A stretch of 45,437 nt of DNA from Paenibacillus sp. TCA20 (GTDB lineage Bacteria; Bacillota; Bacilli; Paenibacillales; Paenibacillaceae): positions 1 to 45,437 of the forward strand of contig NZ_BBIW01000025.1 of assembly GCF_000732325.1 (NCBI RefSeq). The letters are read 5' to 3'. Below the pieces are notes generated by a model, which worked only from the letters and a program-made list of their open reading frames with translations, was not told the origin of the DNA and searched no databases. Below, piece after piece: positions 13,886 to 23,279 of this stretch. The position numbers and the translations under genes are program-made. Within the stretch, counting starts at the first letter, position 1, and every line of letters starts with the position of its first letter.

Positions 13886-15748
13886 ATGACCGATCAAGAA
13901 AAAAGGAAAATACAGAATAGGAACTTTTTGATCCTCTGTGTAATCCTTTACGTTGTTATCGCTTATATAACCTTGCATGTTCATCATGTGATTGAGCTTT
14001 CAGGGAAGCCGTTTGATATTGAAACTGTGGATGTAAAGCAGCTTACCGAAGCTTCTAAGGCCAGCATGATCAACAACATTTTTGTATTGCCAAGTGAGAA
14101 GACACTTCAAATTTTATTTTTTGAATTGATCGCTGTATTCATTTTTGCACTATATAAGGTCACAACTCAAAAGAACCTTATGCCAGGAAAGGAACACGGC
14201 ACAGCCAAGTGGGGAGGTAATGCAGAGAGAAATCGAATAAAAAATAGCAAGGATCAATTTGCAAATATTATCTTAACTCAAACCGAACGGCTTAGCCTTG
14301 ATACAAAGAAGGTAAGGAAGAATTTAAATCTCTTAGTTATTGGGGGAGCTGGTACAGGGAAAAGTAGATTTGTTGTTAAACCCAACATTCTACAGGCAAA
14401 TACAAGCTTTGTCATTACAGACCCTAAAGGCGAGCTGCTTCGGGATACGGGATATTCCTTAGCACAACAAGGCTATAAGGTTAAGGTTTTTAACCTGATA
14501 GATATGTCGCAAAGTTGCAGATATAATCCCTTTGCCTATGTCAAAAAGGAGAGTGATATCCTAAAGGTCATTAACAACCTGATCAAAAATACCAATGGGA
14601 ACAAACATGGAGCATCAGATCCATTTTGGGAAAGTGCAGAAAGAGCGCTTTTGCAAGCTATATTCCTCTATATCTTTTATGAATTGCCTGAGTATGAACA
14701 TAAATTTGCAACAGTATTCACTATGTTGAGGCTGGCAGAGATAAAGGAGGATGAGGAAGACTTTAAAAGCGAATTCGATTTTCTGTTCGAAGTGCTACGC
14801 GAAGAAAACCCAAATCATATCGCCGTCAAGCAATATGATATTTTTAAAATGGCTTCCGGTAAAACTGCAAAAAGTATTCTCATATCGGCAGGTGTACGTT
14901 TATCGCCATTCGGTATTGAAGAGGTAGAACACCTACTAAGTGACGATGACCTTGAACTGCAAGCGTTGGGAGACGAGAAGACAGCACTGTTTGTATTGAT
15001 ACCGGATAGCGATACCACATTTAATTTCCTTGTAGCTATGATGTATGCCCAGCTGTTTGACTCTCTATATTATCAAGCTGACTTTGTGAGTGGCGGCAGC
15101 CTAAAGCATCATGTTAAGTTCTGGCTCGATGAGTTTGCTAATATCGGGCAAATTCCGGAATTTGATAAGTTAATTGCCACCATGCGAAGCCGAAATATTT
15201 CAGTAGCACCAATAATACAAAATATGACACAACTTAAATCGCTTTATAAAGAGACATATGAAACGATTATAGGTAACTGTGATTCGATTCTGTTTCTAGG
15301 TGGACAGGAGCGTTCTACACTTGAATGGGTGAATAAAGGGCTTGATAAACAAACGATTGACACCAAAAATACAAGTCAGTCCAGAGGAAGGAATAGCTCA
15401 TCAAGTACCAGTTACGGTACTCAAGGCCGTGATTTAATGACTATCTCCGAACTTTCACGAATGCCAGATAATAAATGTATTCTTTTTGTAAGGGGCCTTG
15501 ATCCTTTTTATTCTGACAAGTATAAGCTAGAGTCCCATCCTAACTATAAGTTACTTTATGAGGCGAATGAGAATAATTACTTTGATTCATCCATGAGTTT
15601 GAAACAATCCCCGTCCTCCGATCCGATAGCTGAATTGGTGAACATGCGAGTTCCCGATAAAGAGTTAGAGGAAAGGATGGAAGATTTAACTGTTGTAAAT
15701 GTTGATGAGTTGGATAGTTTAGAAAAGCAAATGGATGAGCTAATTTAG
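13886..15748 (+). CDS. Type IV coupling protein (VirD4/TraG/PcfC family)
   Basis: This ATPase links the relaxosome to the secretion channel and pumps the DNA. The 620-residue protein has two membrane helices (about residues 12-32 and 75-92). The Walker A GGAGTGKS is at 153-160, and FVITDPKGELLRDTG follows. A Walker B-like WLDEFANIGQIP comes next, with a C-terminal TraG/VirD4 arginine region (ATMRSRNISVAPIIQNMTQL). The acidic C-terminal tail (about 590-620) could contact PcfB-like or relaxase partners. It directly follows the PcfB-like gene, as in pCF10-type systems. Confidence 0.93.
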   Translation: MTDQEKRKIQNRNFLILCVILYVVIAYITLHVHHVIELSGKPFDIETVDVKQLTEASKASMINNIFVLPSEKTLQILFFELIAVFIFALYKVTTQKNLMPGKEHGTAKWGGNAERNRIKNSKDQFANIILTQTERLSLDTKKVRKNLNLLVIGGAGTGKSRFVVKPNILQANTSFVITDPKGELLRDTGYSLAQQGYKVKVFNLIDMSQSCRYNPFAYVKKESDILKVINNLIKNTNGNKHGASDPFWESAERALLQAIFLYIFYELPEYEHKFATVFTMLRLAEIKEDEEDFKSEFDFLFEVLREENPNHIAVKQYDIFKMASGKTAKSILISAGVRLSPFGIEEVEHLLSDDDLELQALGDEKTALFVLIPDSDTTFNFLVAMMYAQLFDSLYYQADFVSGGSLKHHVKFWLDEFANIGQIPEFDKLIATMRSRNISVAPIIQNMTQLKSLYKETYETIIGNCDSILFLGGQERSTLEWVNKGLDKQTIDTKNTSQSRGRNSSSSTSYGTQGRDLMTISELSRMPDNKCILFVRGLDPFYSDKYKLESHPNYKLLYEANENNYFDSSMSLKQSPSSDPIAELVNMRVPDKELEERMEDLTVVNVDELDSLEKQMDELI

Positions 15749-15844
15749 CTAAAGCTGAATTAGTCACTGCTAAAGCATATTCCAAAAACCTATTATTCTG
15801 ATATGAAAACTAAAAATTAAAATATGAAAGAGGTAGATTTTTAA

Positions 15845-16168
15845 ATGAAAAATTTTATCATGAACACTTTCAAAAAACCTGTGGTTGCTAAAGTCCTGTC
15901 CTTGTCTTTTGCCCTTATGTTGGCGGGTACTAAAATTTATGCCGCAGCCGGAGGGGCAGAGGGAATGGACCAATTCGACGGTGTTGTTGATGTAATTGCC
16001 ACTTGGGCAGGAAGAATTGGTCTCGTTGTCGCCTTCTTTGGGGGTATCCAAACAGCATTAGGTTTTAAACAAGATGATGCCGATGGGAAAGTTCGAGGAA
16101 TGAAGACAATGGCCGCAGGGTTTATGGTCTTTGGTATCTCCAAATCACTGGCACTTTTCGGACTGTAA
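15845..16168 (+). CDS. Pilin-like conjugation protein (VirB2/Maff2 type)
   Basis: The 107-residue protein has an N-terminal signal-like helix (about residues 14-33), a short polar linker and two hydrophobic helices (IGLVVAFFGGIQTALGF and MKTMAAGFMVFGISKSLALF). This matches the small two-helix proteins found between coupling protein and VirB6 in Firmicute conjugation systems. It is probably the channel or pilin subunit. A GAGGTAG ribosome site precedes the ATG. A GC-rich hairpin with A/T tail lies after the stop at about 16170-16205. Confidence 0.75.
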   Translation: MKNFIMNTFKKPVVAKVLSLSFALMLAGTKIYAAAGGAEGMDQFDGVVDVIATWAGRIGLVVAFFGGIQTALGFKQDDADGKVRGMKTMAAGFMVFGISKSLALFGL

Positions 16169-16220
16169 TTGTGAGGGGGCTTGCAGCCCCCTATCTCAAA
16201 AAAAGTGGGTGGTGAAATAG

Positions 16221-17033
16221 TTGGCGTCTTCTCCGATTGAGGATATAAAAGCGGCTTTTGAAGGCTTTAGCGGAATTATTACAGAGGTTACAGGGTTAGT
16301 AAATCAGGGGCCTTCCGAGTATCCGGGGGTGTACTCGGTTATAACAGAAATTCATCAAGCCATTCTGCCTGTTGCATACAGTCTGCTGACTCTATATTTT
16401 TTATTGGATTTTATGAACAAGTCAATGAACTTCGCTTTTTTCAGGTGGGAAACGGTTGTCTCATGTATGTTAAAACTGGTGTTTGCCAAGTTAGTCATGG
16501 AACACACGCTTGACTTGTTAAACATCATTTTCCATGTATCCTCTTATGTTTCAAGTCTTGTGGGAACTACTGGAGCTGATTCATCACTTTATAAAATTGA
16601 TTTTTCAGCCATGGAAGCTGAGTACGAAGATATGGGCTGGTTCGATAAAAAGCTTTATTCAGTTAAACTGATGCCTTTCGAATGGATTCTGCAGGGGATC
16701 AAAATCGTTATCATGTTGATTGTTTTTGGACGACTATTCCAGCTCTTAATATACACGGCTGCTGCCCCTATTCCAATAGCTGCATTTATACACGATGAAC
16801 TTAAAGAAAAGGCTAAAAGGTTCGTATTCGATTATGCCGCGGTCTGCTTACAGGGAATCATCATCATCATCGGATGTATTGTATACGTGGCGATCATAGC
16901 CAATGTATCATTCGGATTCTTTACCGGAAATGGGGCTAATATGGAGCTTTGGAAAGGTATGCTGACTTCATTGGCCTTACTGCTTGTTGTGATCAAATCA
17001 GGATCATGGTCAAGAAAGATAATGGGTGACTAA
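16221..17033 (+). CDS. VirB6/TrbL-like inner-membrane channel protein
   Basis: The 270-residue protein has an amphipathic N-terminus and about five or six membrane helices. Examples are ILPVAYSLLTLYFLLDFM, IKIVIMLIVFGRLFQLLIYT and GIIIIIGCIVYVAIIANVSF. Length and helix pattern match the polytopic VirB6-type proteins of Gram-positive systems. The start is a TTG with GGGTGGTG upstream. It is followed by dispersed repeat C and not directly by the next transfer gene. Confidence 0.8.
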   Translation: MASSPIEDIKAAFEGFSGIITEVTGLVNQGPSEYPGVYSVITEIHQAILPVAYSLLTLYFLLDFMNKSMNFAFFRWETVVSCMLKLVFAKLVMEHTLDLLNIIFHVSSYVSSLVGTTGADSSLYKIDFSAMEAEYEDMGWFDKKLYSVKLMPFEWILQGIKIVIMLIVFGRLFQLLIYTAAAPIPIAAFIHDELKEKAKRFVFDYAAVCLQGIIIIIGCIVYVAIIANVSFGFFTGNGANMELWKGMLTSLALLLVVIKSGSWSRKIMGD

Positions 17034-17040
17034 GTTCGAG

Positions 17041-17136
17041 TGTACACAAAATTTAAGCCTGGTTCAGCTGCAGATCCAAAAGTATGTATACAATTTTAAA
17101 GCCGGCAGCCAGGAAGATCCCGTTATTTTGTGTACA
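17041..17136 (+). repeat. Dispersed TGTAC repeat, copy C
   Basis: This 96-bp element has perfect 12-base inverted ends, TGTACACAAAAT and ATTTTGTGTACA. TGTAC/TGTAT motifs lie at offsets 0, 44 and 90. It contains CCTGGTTCAGCTGCAGATCC and GCCGGCAGCC. It interrupts the transfer operon between the virB6-like and prgI-like genes, eight bases after the virB6 stop. Confidence 0.85.
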
Positions 17137-17191
17137 TTCACCGTCTCTCCTAAATCACTAAACATAAATGAGTACACTAATTGGAGGTACT

Positions 17192-17587
17192 ATGATTGAG
17201 ATAAGAATCCCCAAGGAGATAAGAACCTATAAAGAAAAATTGTTCTTTGGTTTAACGCTCAGACAGTTGATTTGCACCCTAATCGCCGTTGTGGTTAACG
17301 TGCCGCTGTACTGGTTTGGCAGGGACGTTATAGGAGCCGATGCTGCAAGTTGGGTGGTTATATTCGTTGCGATGCCATTATTCTTAATCGGATATTTTAA
17401 CTATAACGGTATGACCTTTGAACAATTTATAAAATCTGTGATTCAGCAGGAGTTCATTTATCCGCAAAAAAGAAAATATATCACTTTGAATATGTTTGAG
17501 CTGCTTACAACAGAAAACCAAAAGGGGGGGAATAAGCGTGCTGTTTCTAAACAAAAAAAGCGCAAAAAAGAAAGCGAGAATTCCTAA
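17192..17587 (+). CDS. PrgI-family transfer protein
   Basis: The 131-residue protein begins MIEIRIPKEIRTYKEKLFFG with two adjacent membrane helices (about residues 28-70). A short C-terminal segment FIYPQKRKYITLNMFELL follows. This is the PrgI/TrsC pattern of small VirB3-like proteins that always precede VirB4. GGAGG at 17183-17187 points to the ATG at 17192. The gene overlaps the VirB4 gene by 50 bases in another frame. Confidence 0.85.
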   Translation: MIEIRIPKEIRTYKEKLFFGLTLRQLICTLIAVVVNVPLYWFGRDVIGADAASWVVIFVAMPLFLIGYFNYNGMTFEQFIKSVIQQEFIYPQKRKYITLNMFELLTTENQKGGNKRAVSKQKKRKKESENS

Positions 17588-19907
17588 ATCAAGTCAACAA
17601 TCCATTCCATATTCCGCAGCTTCTGAGGACGGGATTTTGAAACATGGCAAGGATCGCTACTCTAAAACCTTCTCTTATGTGGACATCAATTATCAGGTTA
17701 GTAAGCAAGATGATCAAGAAGAAGTATTTTCGAAATACTGCGAGTTTTTAAACTTCTTTGATGACACTGTTAATCTCCAAGTGACCATAATCAATAAAAG
17801 CTTTAACAAAGAAGATTTTGAAAGCAGAGTAATGATTAAGTCTCGGAATGACCATATGGAGCCATTTCGTGAAGAGTACAATCAAATGTTGAAACGCAGA
17901 ATATCGGGCGGTAAGAATGAGATAAAAAAAGAGAAATTTGTCACGGTCAATATTGAGTCTATTTCCATGGACGAAGCACGCAACACATTCCTGAGAATGG
18001 AGAGAGAGACGCAGGCCGTATTCAAAAGAATGGGTAGCTCCATCAGTGGTTTAAACCTTAATGAACGTCTGGAGCTGCTACATGATGTGTATCGTATGGG
18101 TCAAGAAGGACACTTTACTTATGATCCGAAAGAGCATAAGAGAAAAGGGCTTATAACCAAAGACCTTATAGCTGCGGACTCTCTTACCTTTAAACGGGAT
18201 CATATGATAATAGGCGATAAATACGCAAGGGCTATTTACATCAAAGATTTGCCTACCTTTCTAAACGACAAATTCCTTAGCGAGATCACCGATTTCTCTT
18301 TTAATCTGATCACGACTATGAATATCAAATCTGTGGACTCTTATAAGGCGCTCAGGATCGTTAAGAAGCAGATTACAGGCATGGAAGCTAATAAGATTGA
18401 ATACCAGAAACGAAGCCTTAAAAACGGTTATCTGGAGGCGTTTATTCCTCATGAATTAAAGCACTCGCTTACAGAGGCAAATGAACTTTTGGATGATTTG
18501 ATCAATAAAAATCAAAAGATGTTCCTAACAAACATCGTATTGATTCATTTTGCAGATACGCTTGAGGCATTAAACAAGGATACTAAAGAGATTTCAGCCA
18601 TAAGCAGTAAATTCCTTTGTCAAACGGGTACATTGCATTACCAGCAAGAAGATGCATTGAATTCGTGCTTACCATTTGGGCTGAATCTGCTTAAAATATC
18701 ACGGACATTGACTACAGAAAGCACAGCTATTTTCATGCCATTCACCAACCAAGAATTGTTTCAGGAGGGTGGAATGTATTACGGGCTGAATGCTGTATCA
18801 CGAAAATTGATTATGTTCAACAGGCTTTCGCTGGATACACCGAACGGCTTTATATTGGGAACGCCGGGTTCAGGTAAATCTTTCGCGGCAAAAAGGGAAA
18901 TGGTAAACGTGCTTCTCAACACGGATGATGATGTGATCATCATCGACCCGGAGCGCGAATACACACGACTTGTATCCAATTTCAAAGGAGAAGTTATTCA
19001 TATTTCTGCTGGATCAAAGAACTACATCAATCCGCTGGATATGACAATGGACTATGCAGATGATGATGACCCATTGATGCTTAAATCTGATTTTGTACTC
19101 TCTCTCTGCGAGGTAATAGTCGGTGGTAGATATGGCCTTACACCAAAGGAAAAATCAATTATTGACCGATGCTTGAAACTCACATACCACAAGTATCTAC
19201 AGACGTTTTCGAAAGATGATATACCGACACTAATTGATTTCTATGAACAGCTCAAACAGCAAGAAGACCCGGAAGCTATCGAAATTGCTACAGCGCTTGA
19301 GCTTTATGTTAAGGGTAATCTGTCTGTATTCGCTAATAAGACAAATATCAATATAGATAACCGTCTTGTATGCTTTGACATTAAGGATTTAGGGAAGCAG
19401 CTCAAGACAATGGGGATGCTCATTGTGCTTGACCAAATTTGGAACCGAATCACCCTTAATCGTGGTAAGGGTAAGCGGACATGGATATATATTGATGAAA
19501 TTTACTTGCTCTTTGCTAATGAATATTCAGCAGCTTTCTTATACGAACTGTACAAACGGGCCAGAAAATGGGGAGGGATTCCAACAGGAATCACCCAAAA
19601 CGTCGAGGATTTGCTTAAATCAGACCTTGCACGAACGATGCTTTCTAACTCCATGTTCTTGATGATGCTCAATCAAGCTAAATCGGATCGCCGCGAGTTA
19701 GCGACTTTGCTGGACATATCGGAAACGCAGCTTAGCTATGTGACAAATGCAGATAGTGGGCAGGGGCTAATGTTTATCGGGAACGGTGAAGGTAAAGGGA
19801 TTGTTCCTTTCCATGACGAGTTCCCAAGGGATACGAAATTATACAAAATGATGACGACCAAGGTTGATGAAGTAAGGGAGGCTAATCTGGAGAGTAATAC
19901 AGCATGA
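17538..19907 (+). CDS. VirB4-family secretion ATPase
   Basis: This ATPase powers channel assembly and substrate transfer. The 789-residue protein has the Walker A GTPGSGKS at about residue 441. Walker B with WIYIDEIYLLF lies near residue 650, and the ATPase box ITQNVEDLLKSDLARTMLSN follows. The N-terminal half is the VirB4 accessory domain. The GTG at 17538 follows a run of G residues acting as ribosome site and lies within prgI. The stop overlaps the next gene start (ATGA), so the operon is translationally coupled. Confidence 0.93.
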   Translation: MLFLNKKSAKKKARIPKSSQQSIPYSAASEDGILKHGKDRYSKTFSYVDINYQVSKQDDQEEVFSKYCEFLNFFDDTVNLQVTIINKSFNKEDFESRVMIKSRNDHMEPFREEYNQMLKRRISGGKNEIKKEKFVTVNIESISMDEARNTFLRMERETQAVFKRMGSSISGLNLNERLELLHDVYRMGQEGHFTYDPKEHKRKGLITKDLIAADSLTFKRDHMIIGDKYARAIYIKDLPTFLNDKFLSEITDFSFNLITTMNIKSVDSYKALRIVKKQITGMEANKIEYQKRSLKNGYLEAFIPHELKHSLTEANELLDDLINKNQKMFLTNIVLIHFADTLEALNKDTKEISAISSKFLCQTGTLHYQQEDALNSCLPFGLNLLKISRTLTTESTAIFMPFTNQELFQEGGMYYGLNAVSRKLIMFNRLSLDTPNGFILGTPGSGKSFAAKREMVNVLLNTDDDVIIIDPEREYTRLVSNFKGEVIHISAGSKNYINPLDMTMDYADDDDPLMLKSDFVLSLCEVIVGGRYGLTPKEKSIIDRCLKLTYHKYLQTFSKDDIPTLIDFYEQLKQQEDPEAIEIATALELYVKGNLSVFANKTNINIDNRLVCFDIKDLGKQLKTMGMLIVLDQIWNRITLNRGKGKRTWIYIDEIYLLFANEYSAAFLYELYKRARKWGGIPTGITQNVEDLLKSDLARTMLSNSMFLMMLNQAKSDRRELATLLDISETQLSYVTNADSGQGLMFIGNGEGKGIVPFHDEFPRDTKLYKMMTTKVDEVREANLESNTA

Positions 19908-22099
19908 GGAAGAACAATATCCGTACCCGTACTTCATCTAAAACCACTGTCAGAAATGTATATGCTAAGGGCGTCCTCAATAACAAAGTGAAGTCTAACC
20001 GGAACACGGCTGCTCATCCCTCCAGTAACGGAGGGATGAAGTCCAGATTACGCAGCCATATTTCAAGGGAAAGCCAGAATGAAAAAATAAAGACCACTGT
20101 CAGAAATACGCATGTTAAGCGTGGCCTCAGTAACAGAGCGAAGATTAACGGGAGAACAGTTGTTCAGCCCTCCAGCCATGACAGGAGGATGAATGCTAGG
20201 CTACGCAGCCATATTTCAAGAGAGAGCCAGAATGAAAAGGTAAAAGCCACTATCAGGAATACACATGTTAAGCGTGGAGTGAAGGTTAACCGGAGGACAG
20301 CTGTTCACCCCTCCAGTAGTGACAGGAGGATGAACGTTAGGCTACGCAGACATATTTTAAGGGAACGCCAGGACAAAAAGATAAAGACCACCGCCAGAAA
20401 CGTATATGTTAAGCGTGGCCTCAGTAACAAAATGAAGCTTACCCGAAAAACACCTGTTCATTCCACCAGCAATATCAAAGGGATCAGGGCTGCACTTCGC
20501 AACCATATTTCAAGGCAAAGCAAGGAAAAGATAAAGACCGCTGCCAAAGAGACTGCAAGGCAGCTTACACGGACAATAGATCCTCATGATCATGAGGAAG
20601 CACATGACGTTATTACATCCTTGGAGCTTCCGAGGGATGGGGTAAAAAAAACCAGAACCGCGTATAAAAATATTAAAAAATCAACAGACCGGATTAAACA
20701 TGCCAACCATTATATAAAAAATCGCCGCTACCGTGTGCCAACTATCTCAGCACATCGCAAAATAAAGGGAAGCAATGCTACTAAGGGCAGTTCTAAAATC
20801 AGTGTCAACAAGATCAAGACATTAAGCAGCAAGTATGTACCCAAAGGGCGTTATTCATCGCTTGGCCTTAAAAATGGGATGAGAAAGGCTGCTTCTTCTG
20901 CCGCTTCCTACTTAAAGCTTGCTGCTCAACAGGCTGCTAAAAAATTTGTGGCGGCTATAGCAGCTAACCCCAAAGTTTGGATTGTAGGAGCGGCTGTGGC
21001 GGCAGGTATATTCTTCCTAATGATGCTGACAAACAGCATGGGGGGAACCACCACATCTTCAGCTGGTTCGTTTTTTATGACAGATGAAGATAATGCTCGA
21101 AAATACAAGGAGGTTGTGGAGAGGCTTAATAATGAATTTCAAGAAGAAATCAACCGGCTTCAAAATAGTGGTGGTTACGATAAGGTTCGAACAGACTATA
21201 TGAATGAAGATGGTTTTGCCCATGCTAGTTGGGTTGAGATGTTCGCCATTCTTGCAGTTCAATTCGAACAAGATTTAGAGTTCACAGATAAACAAGAAAA
21301 ATTTATGGAGGAAATTTACGAGAAATTCAATGTTATAGAAACAAGGACAGAGACTGAAAGAATAAGAAAATGTTCTACGGACAGCGATGGGAATAGAGAC
21401 TGTGAAACGGAAATTAAAACAACACTTGTTATTGAGATTTACACCTATGATATGGAGGATATTTTCGAACAGATTGGTTTCAACGAAGAACAACAAGAAT
21501 GGGCTAGGCGACTTGTTACCTCGGGAGCGATACAAGAGCAATTTCCGGATTTGGCCCAAGAATTACCTGGAGGGGGAACCGGACCGGGACCGGGGATTCC
21601 ACCGCCTGAATTTACTGGTGATGTAAGCGAGGCGAGGAAAAAGCTGATTGAAACTGCTCTAACGCTGGAAGGTAAGGTCAAATATTTCTGGGGAGGGAAA
21701 AGCGGCCCCGGTTGGAACGATAAGTGGGGAACTCCGGTTAAAGTAACAGCGCCGGGAAGTAGGACGACCGGGACATATCAGCCTTACGGGATGGATTGCA
21801 GCGGCTTTATAGATTGGGCATTTAAAACAGCTGGCCTTGGCAACTCGTTTTCTGCTGGCGGTACCTCTTATCAATGGAGTAAAACCTATGCGATCAAGGA
21901 AAGCGAGTTAATACCCGGTGATTTGGTATTTAAGAACATACCGGGACAGGGCGGTGTGAATCATATTGGTATTTTCATCGGTAGAGACAGTAAGGGTAAA
22001 CCTATCTATGTACATTGTCAGGGAGGGACGGGGGTCATTGTAAACAGTTATAAAGGCTTCAAGTACCCGAGAAGACCCTTATTATTTTCAGGAGAGTAG
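19904..22099 (+). CDS. Cell-wall hydrolase of the secretion system (NlpC/P60) with basic repeats
   Basis: The protein opens a path through peptidoglycan for the channel. The 731 residues comprise four degenerate copies of a basic unit of about 55 residues (each with RNxxVKRG and RLRSHISRESQ-like parts, about residues 10-215). More basic sequence follows, then a membrane helix (about 350-372), an extracellular region, a glycine-proline linker and a C-terminal NlpC/P60 domain. The catalytic set is Cys632 (GMDCSGFIDWAF), His687 (VNHIGIFIG) and His704 (YVHCQGG). The repeats would be cytoplasmic and might bind DNA or other transfer proteins. Confidence 0.88.
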   Translation: MRKNNIRTRTSSKTTVRNVYAKGVLNNKVKSNRNTAAHPSSNGGMKSRLRSHISRESQNEKIKTTVRNTHVKRGLSNRAKINGRTVVQPSSHDRRMNARLRSHISRESQNEKVKATIRNTHVKRGVKVNRRTAVHPSSSDRRMNVRLRRHILRERQDKKIKTTARNVYVKRGLSNKMKLTRKTPVHSTSNIKGIRAALRNHISRQSKEKIKTAAKETARQLTRTIDPHDHEEAHDVITSLELPRDGVKKTRTAYKNIKKSTDRIKHANHYIKNRRYRVPTISAHRKIKGSNATKGSSKISVNKIKTLSSKYVPKGRYSSLGLKNGMRKAASSAASYLKLAAQQAAKKFVAAIAANPKVWIVGAAVAAGIFFLMMLTNSMGGTTTSSAGSFFMTDEDNARKYKEVVERLNNEFQEEINRLQNSGGYDKVRTDYMNEDGFAHASWVEMFAILAVQFEQDLEFTDKQEKFMEEIYEKFNVIETRTETERIRKCSTDSDGNRDCETEIKTTLVIEIYTYDMEDIFEQIGFNEEQQEWARRLVTSGAIQEQFPDLAQELPGGGTGPGPGIPPPEFTGDVSEARKKLIETALTLEGKVKYFWGGKSGPGWNDKWGTPVKVTAPGSRTTGTYQPYGMDCSGFIDWAFKTAGLGNSFSAGGTSYQWSKTYAIKESELIPGDLVFKNIPGQGGVNHIGIFIGRDSKGKPIYVHCQGGTGVIVNSYKGFKYPRRPLLFSGE

Positions 22100-22107
22100 G
22101 TGAATAT

Positions 22108-22911
22108 GTGCGAAAGCGTTTTGTCTCTAGTATAGCGATCGCTTCTGTTATCTTCTTTGCAGTATCCGCTGGTTCTTCCTTTGCAGCGGAAGCCACTAAA
22201 ACGCCGCCGCCTTCTTCGAAGGCGGCAAGCCAAACCAATAAGGCGAATAAGGCTGATCAGAAGCCAGTTACAACCGGATCAACGAGTAAACCAACAAAAC
22301 AGCCAGAAGCTGAATCTGCGGTAGGGAACATGCTTCAAATAAGCGCTGCTGTTCCTCCAGAATTCGATAAGACTATCCTTGTTAATTTCACATCTACTGA
22401 CAATGAGAATGTTATGGCCCGACTGGATAAGTTGAACGGATATACGTATGAAGAAGACGTGAAGCCAGGGACTTACAAAGTTGATTTCATTAATGTTGTG
22501 GGGGAAAATGCCACGGACTATAACATTGATTCGTCCGAGAAAGTTATCGTCAAGAAAGGTGATACGGTTGAATTCAAAATACAGCTTTCTTTGAAACCCA
22601 CGGCTAAGCCAAAAGAAGAGCTTTCTTCAAATGAGGAACCTACAGAGGCGAGCGTCGAAAGAATGCTTAACGGGACGGATTCGAGCGGGAATCAGAACGC
22701 TGTTACAGATCGCGGTGTTCAAAGCTCCGCAAACAGTGCTTTAAGTGAATCAGCTGCTGTTAAACCAACCGAAAAACCACAGCGGCAAAAATTCACCATA
22801 CAACCCCAAACACTGAAAATCATTATTGGGATCACTATTATTGCTTTGTTGGCACTCATGGTATTTCTTTATAAACAGATTAGTTACAAGCATGATTACT
22901 ATGATTGCTAA
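22108..22911 (+). CDS. Secreted membrane-anchored transfer protein of unknown function
   Basis: The 267-residue protein has a signal peptide (about residues 1-27, ending SSFAAEA) and a Lys/Pro/Ser/Thr-rich linker. A compact domain follows (about 70-165, with VKPGTYKVDFINVVGENATD), then a second linker. A C-terminal helix (IIIGITIIALLALMVFLY) and short basic tail complete it. The design suggests an extracellular domain anchored at the membrane. It starts eight bases after the hydrolase and is part of the transfer operon. No family recognised. Confidence 0.7.
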   Translation: MRKRFVSSIAIASVIFFAVSAGSSFAAEATKTPPPSSKAASQTNKANKADQKPVTTGSTSKPTKQPEAESAVGNMLQISAAVPPEFDKTILVNFTSTDNENVMARLDKLNGYTYEEDVKPGTYKVDFINVVGENATDYNIDSSEKVIVKKGDTVEFKIQLSLKPTAKPKEELSSNEEPTEASVERMLNGTDSSGNQNAVTDRGVQSSANSALSESAAVKPTEKPQRQKFTIQPQTLKIIIGITIIALLALMVFLYKQISYKHDYYDC

Positions 22912-22935
22912 GGATTTTGTTAAGGAGGTTTTTTT

Positions 22936-23217
22936 GTGGAAGATAAATTGCTAAAGCTGATGGAGAAAGAAGAGGCTTTGAAAAAGAAAAAGGAGAAAAT
23001 TGAGGAAGACTTACGGAAGGTAGCCAAACAGATCAAGGAAGTTGAACATCAACAGAAGGTAAGAGATATTGAGGACAGCATAGTGATTTTGAGTAGCCAT
23101 GGCATTAATTTGAATGATGTAATCAAGGAAATCCAACAAGGGAAATTTGACCATTTAAAGAAAGCTTCTGCTGATGCTGGAGGGAATACATCCGGTGAGG
23201 CTGTGGGGCAAGGTTAA
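22936..23217 (+). CDS. Small coiled-coil protein (DUF4315-like)
   Basis: The 93-residue protein is a charged coiled coil over about residues 1-50 (LLKLMEKEEALKKKKEKIEE and on). A short helix follows (LSSHGINLNDVIKEIQQGKF). It resembles the DUF4315 proteins found in Firmicute conjugative elements between the VirB4 and topoisomerase/primase genes. AAGGAGG sits eight to nine bases before the GTG start. A structural or adaptor role is plausible. Confidence 0.65.
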   Translation: MEDKLLKLMEKEEALKKKKEKIEEDLRKVAKQIKEVEHQQKVRDIEDSIVILSSHGINLNDVIKEIQQGKFDHLKKASADAGGNTSGEAVGQG

Positions 23218-23228
23218 ATCATTATATC

Positions 23229-23264
23229 TGAGGGCTGAATAATCGCTATTCAGCCCTTTATTTT
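23229..23264 (+). terminator. Terminator after the DUF4315-like gene
   Basis: AGGGCTGAATA pairs with TATTCAGCCCT around ATCGC, followed by TTATTTT. Part of the message may read through to the last transfer gene 15 bases downstream. Confidence 0.8.
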
Positions 23265-23279
23265 GAAGGGAGTATTGTG

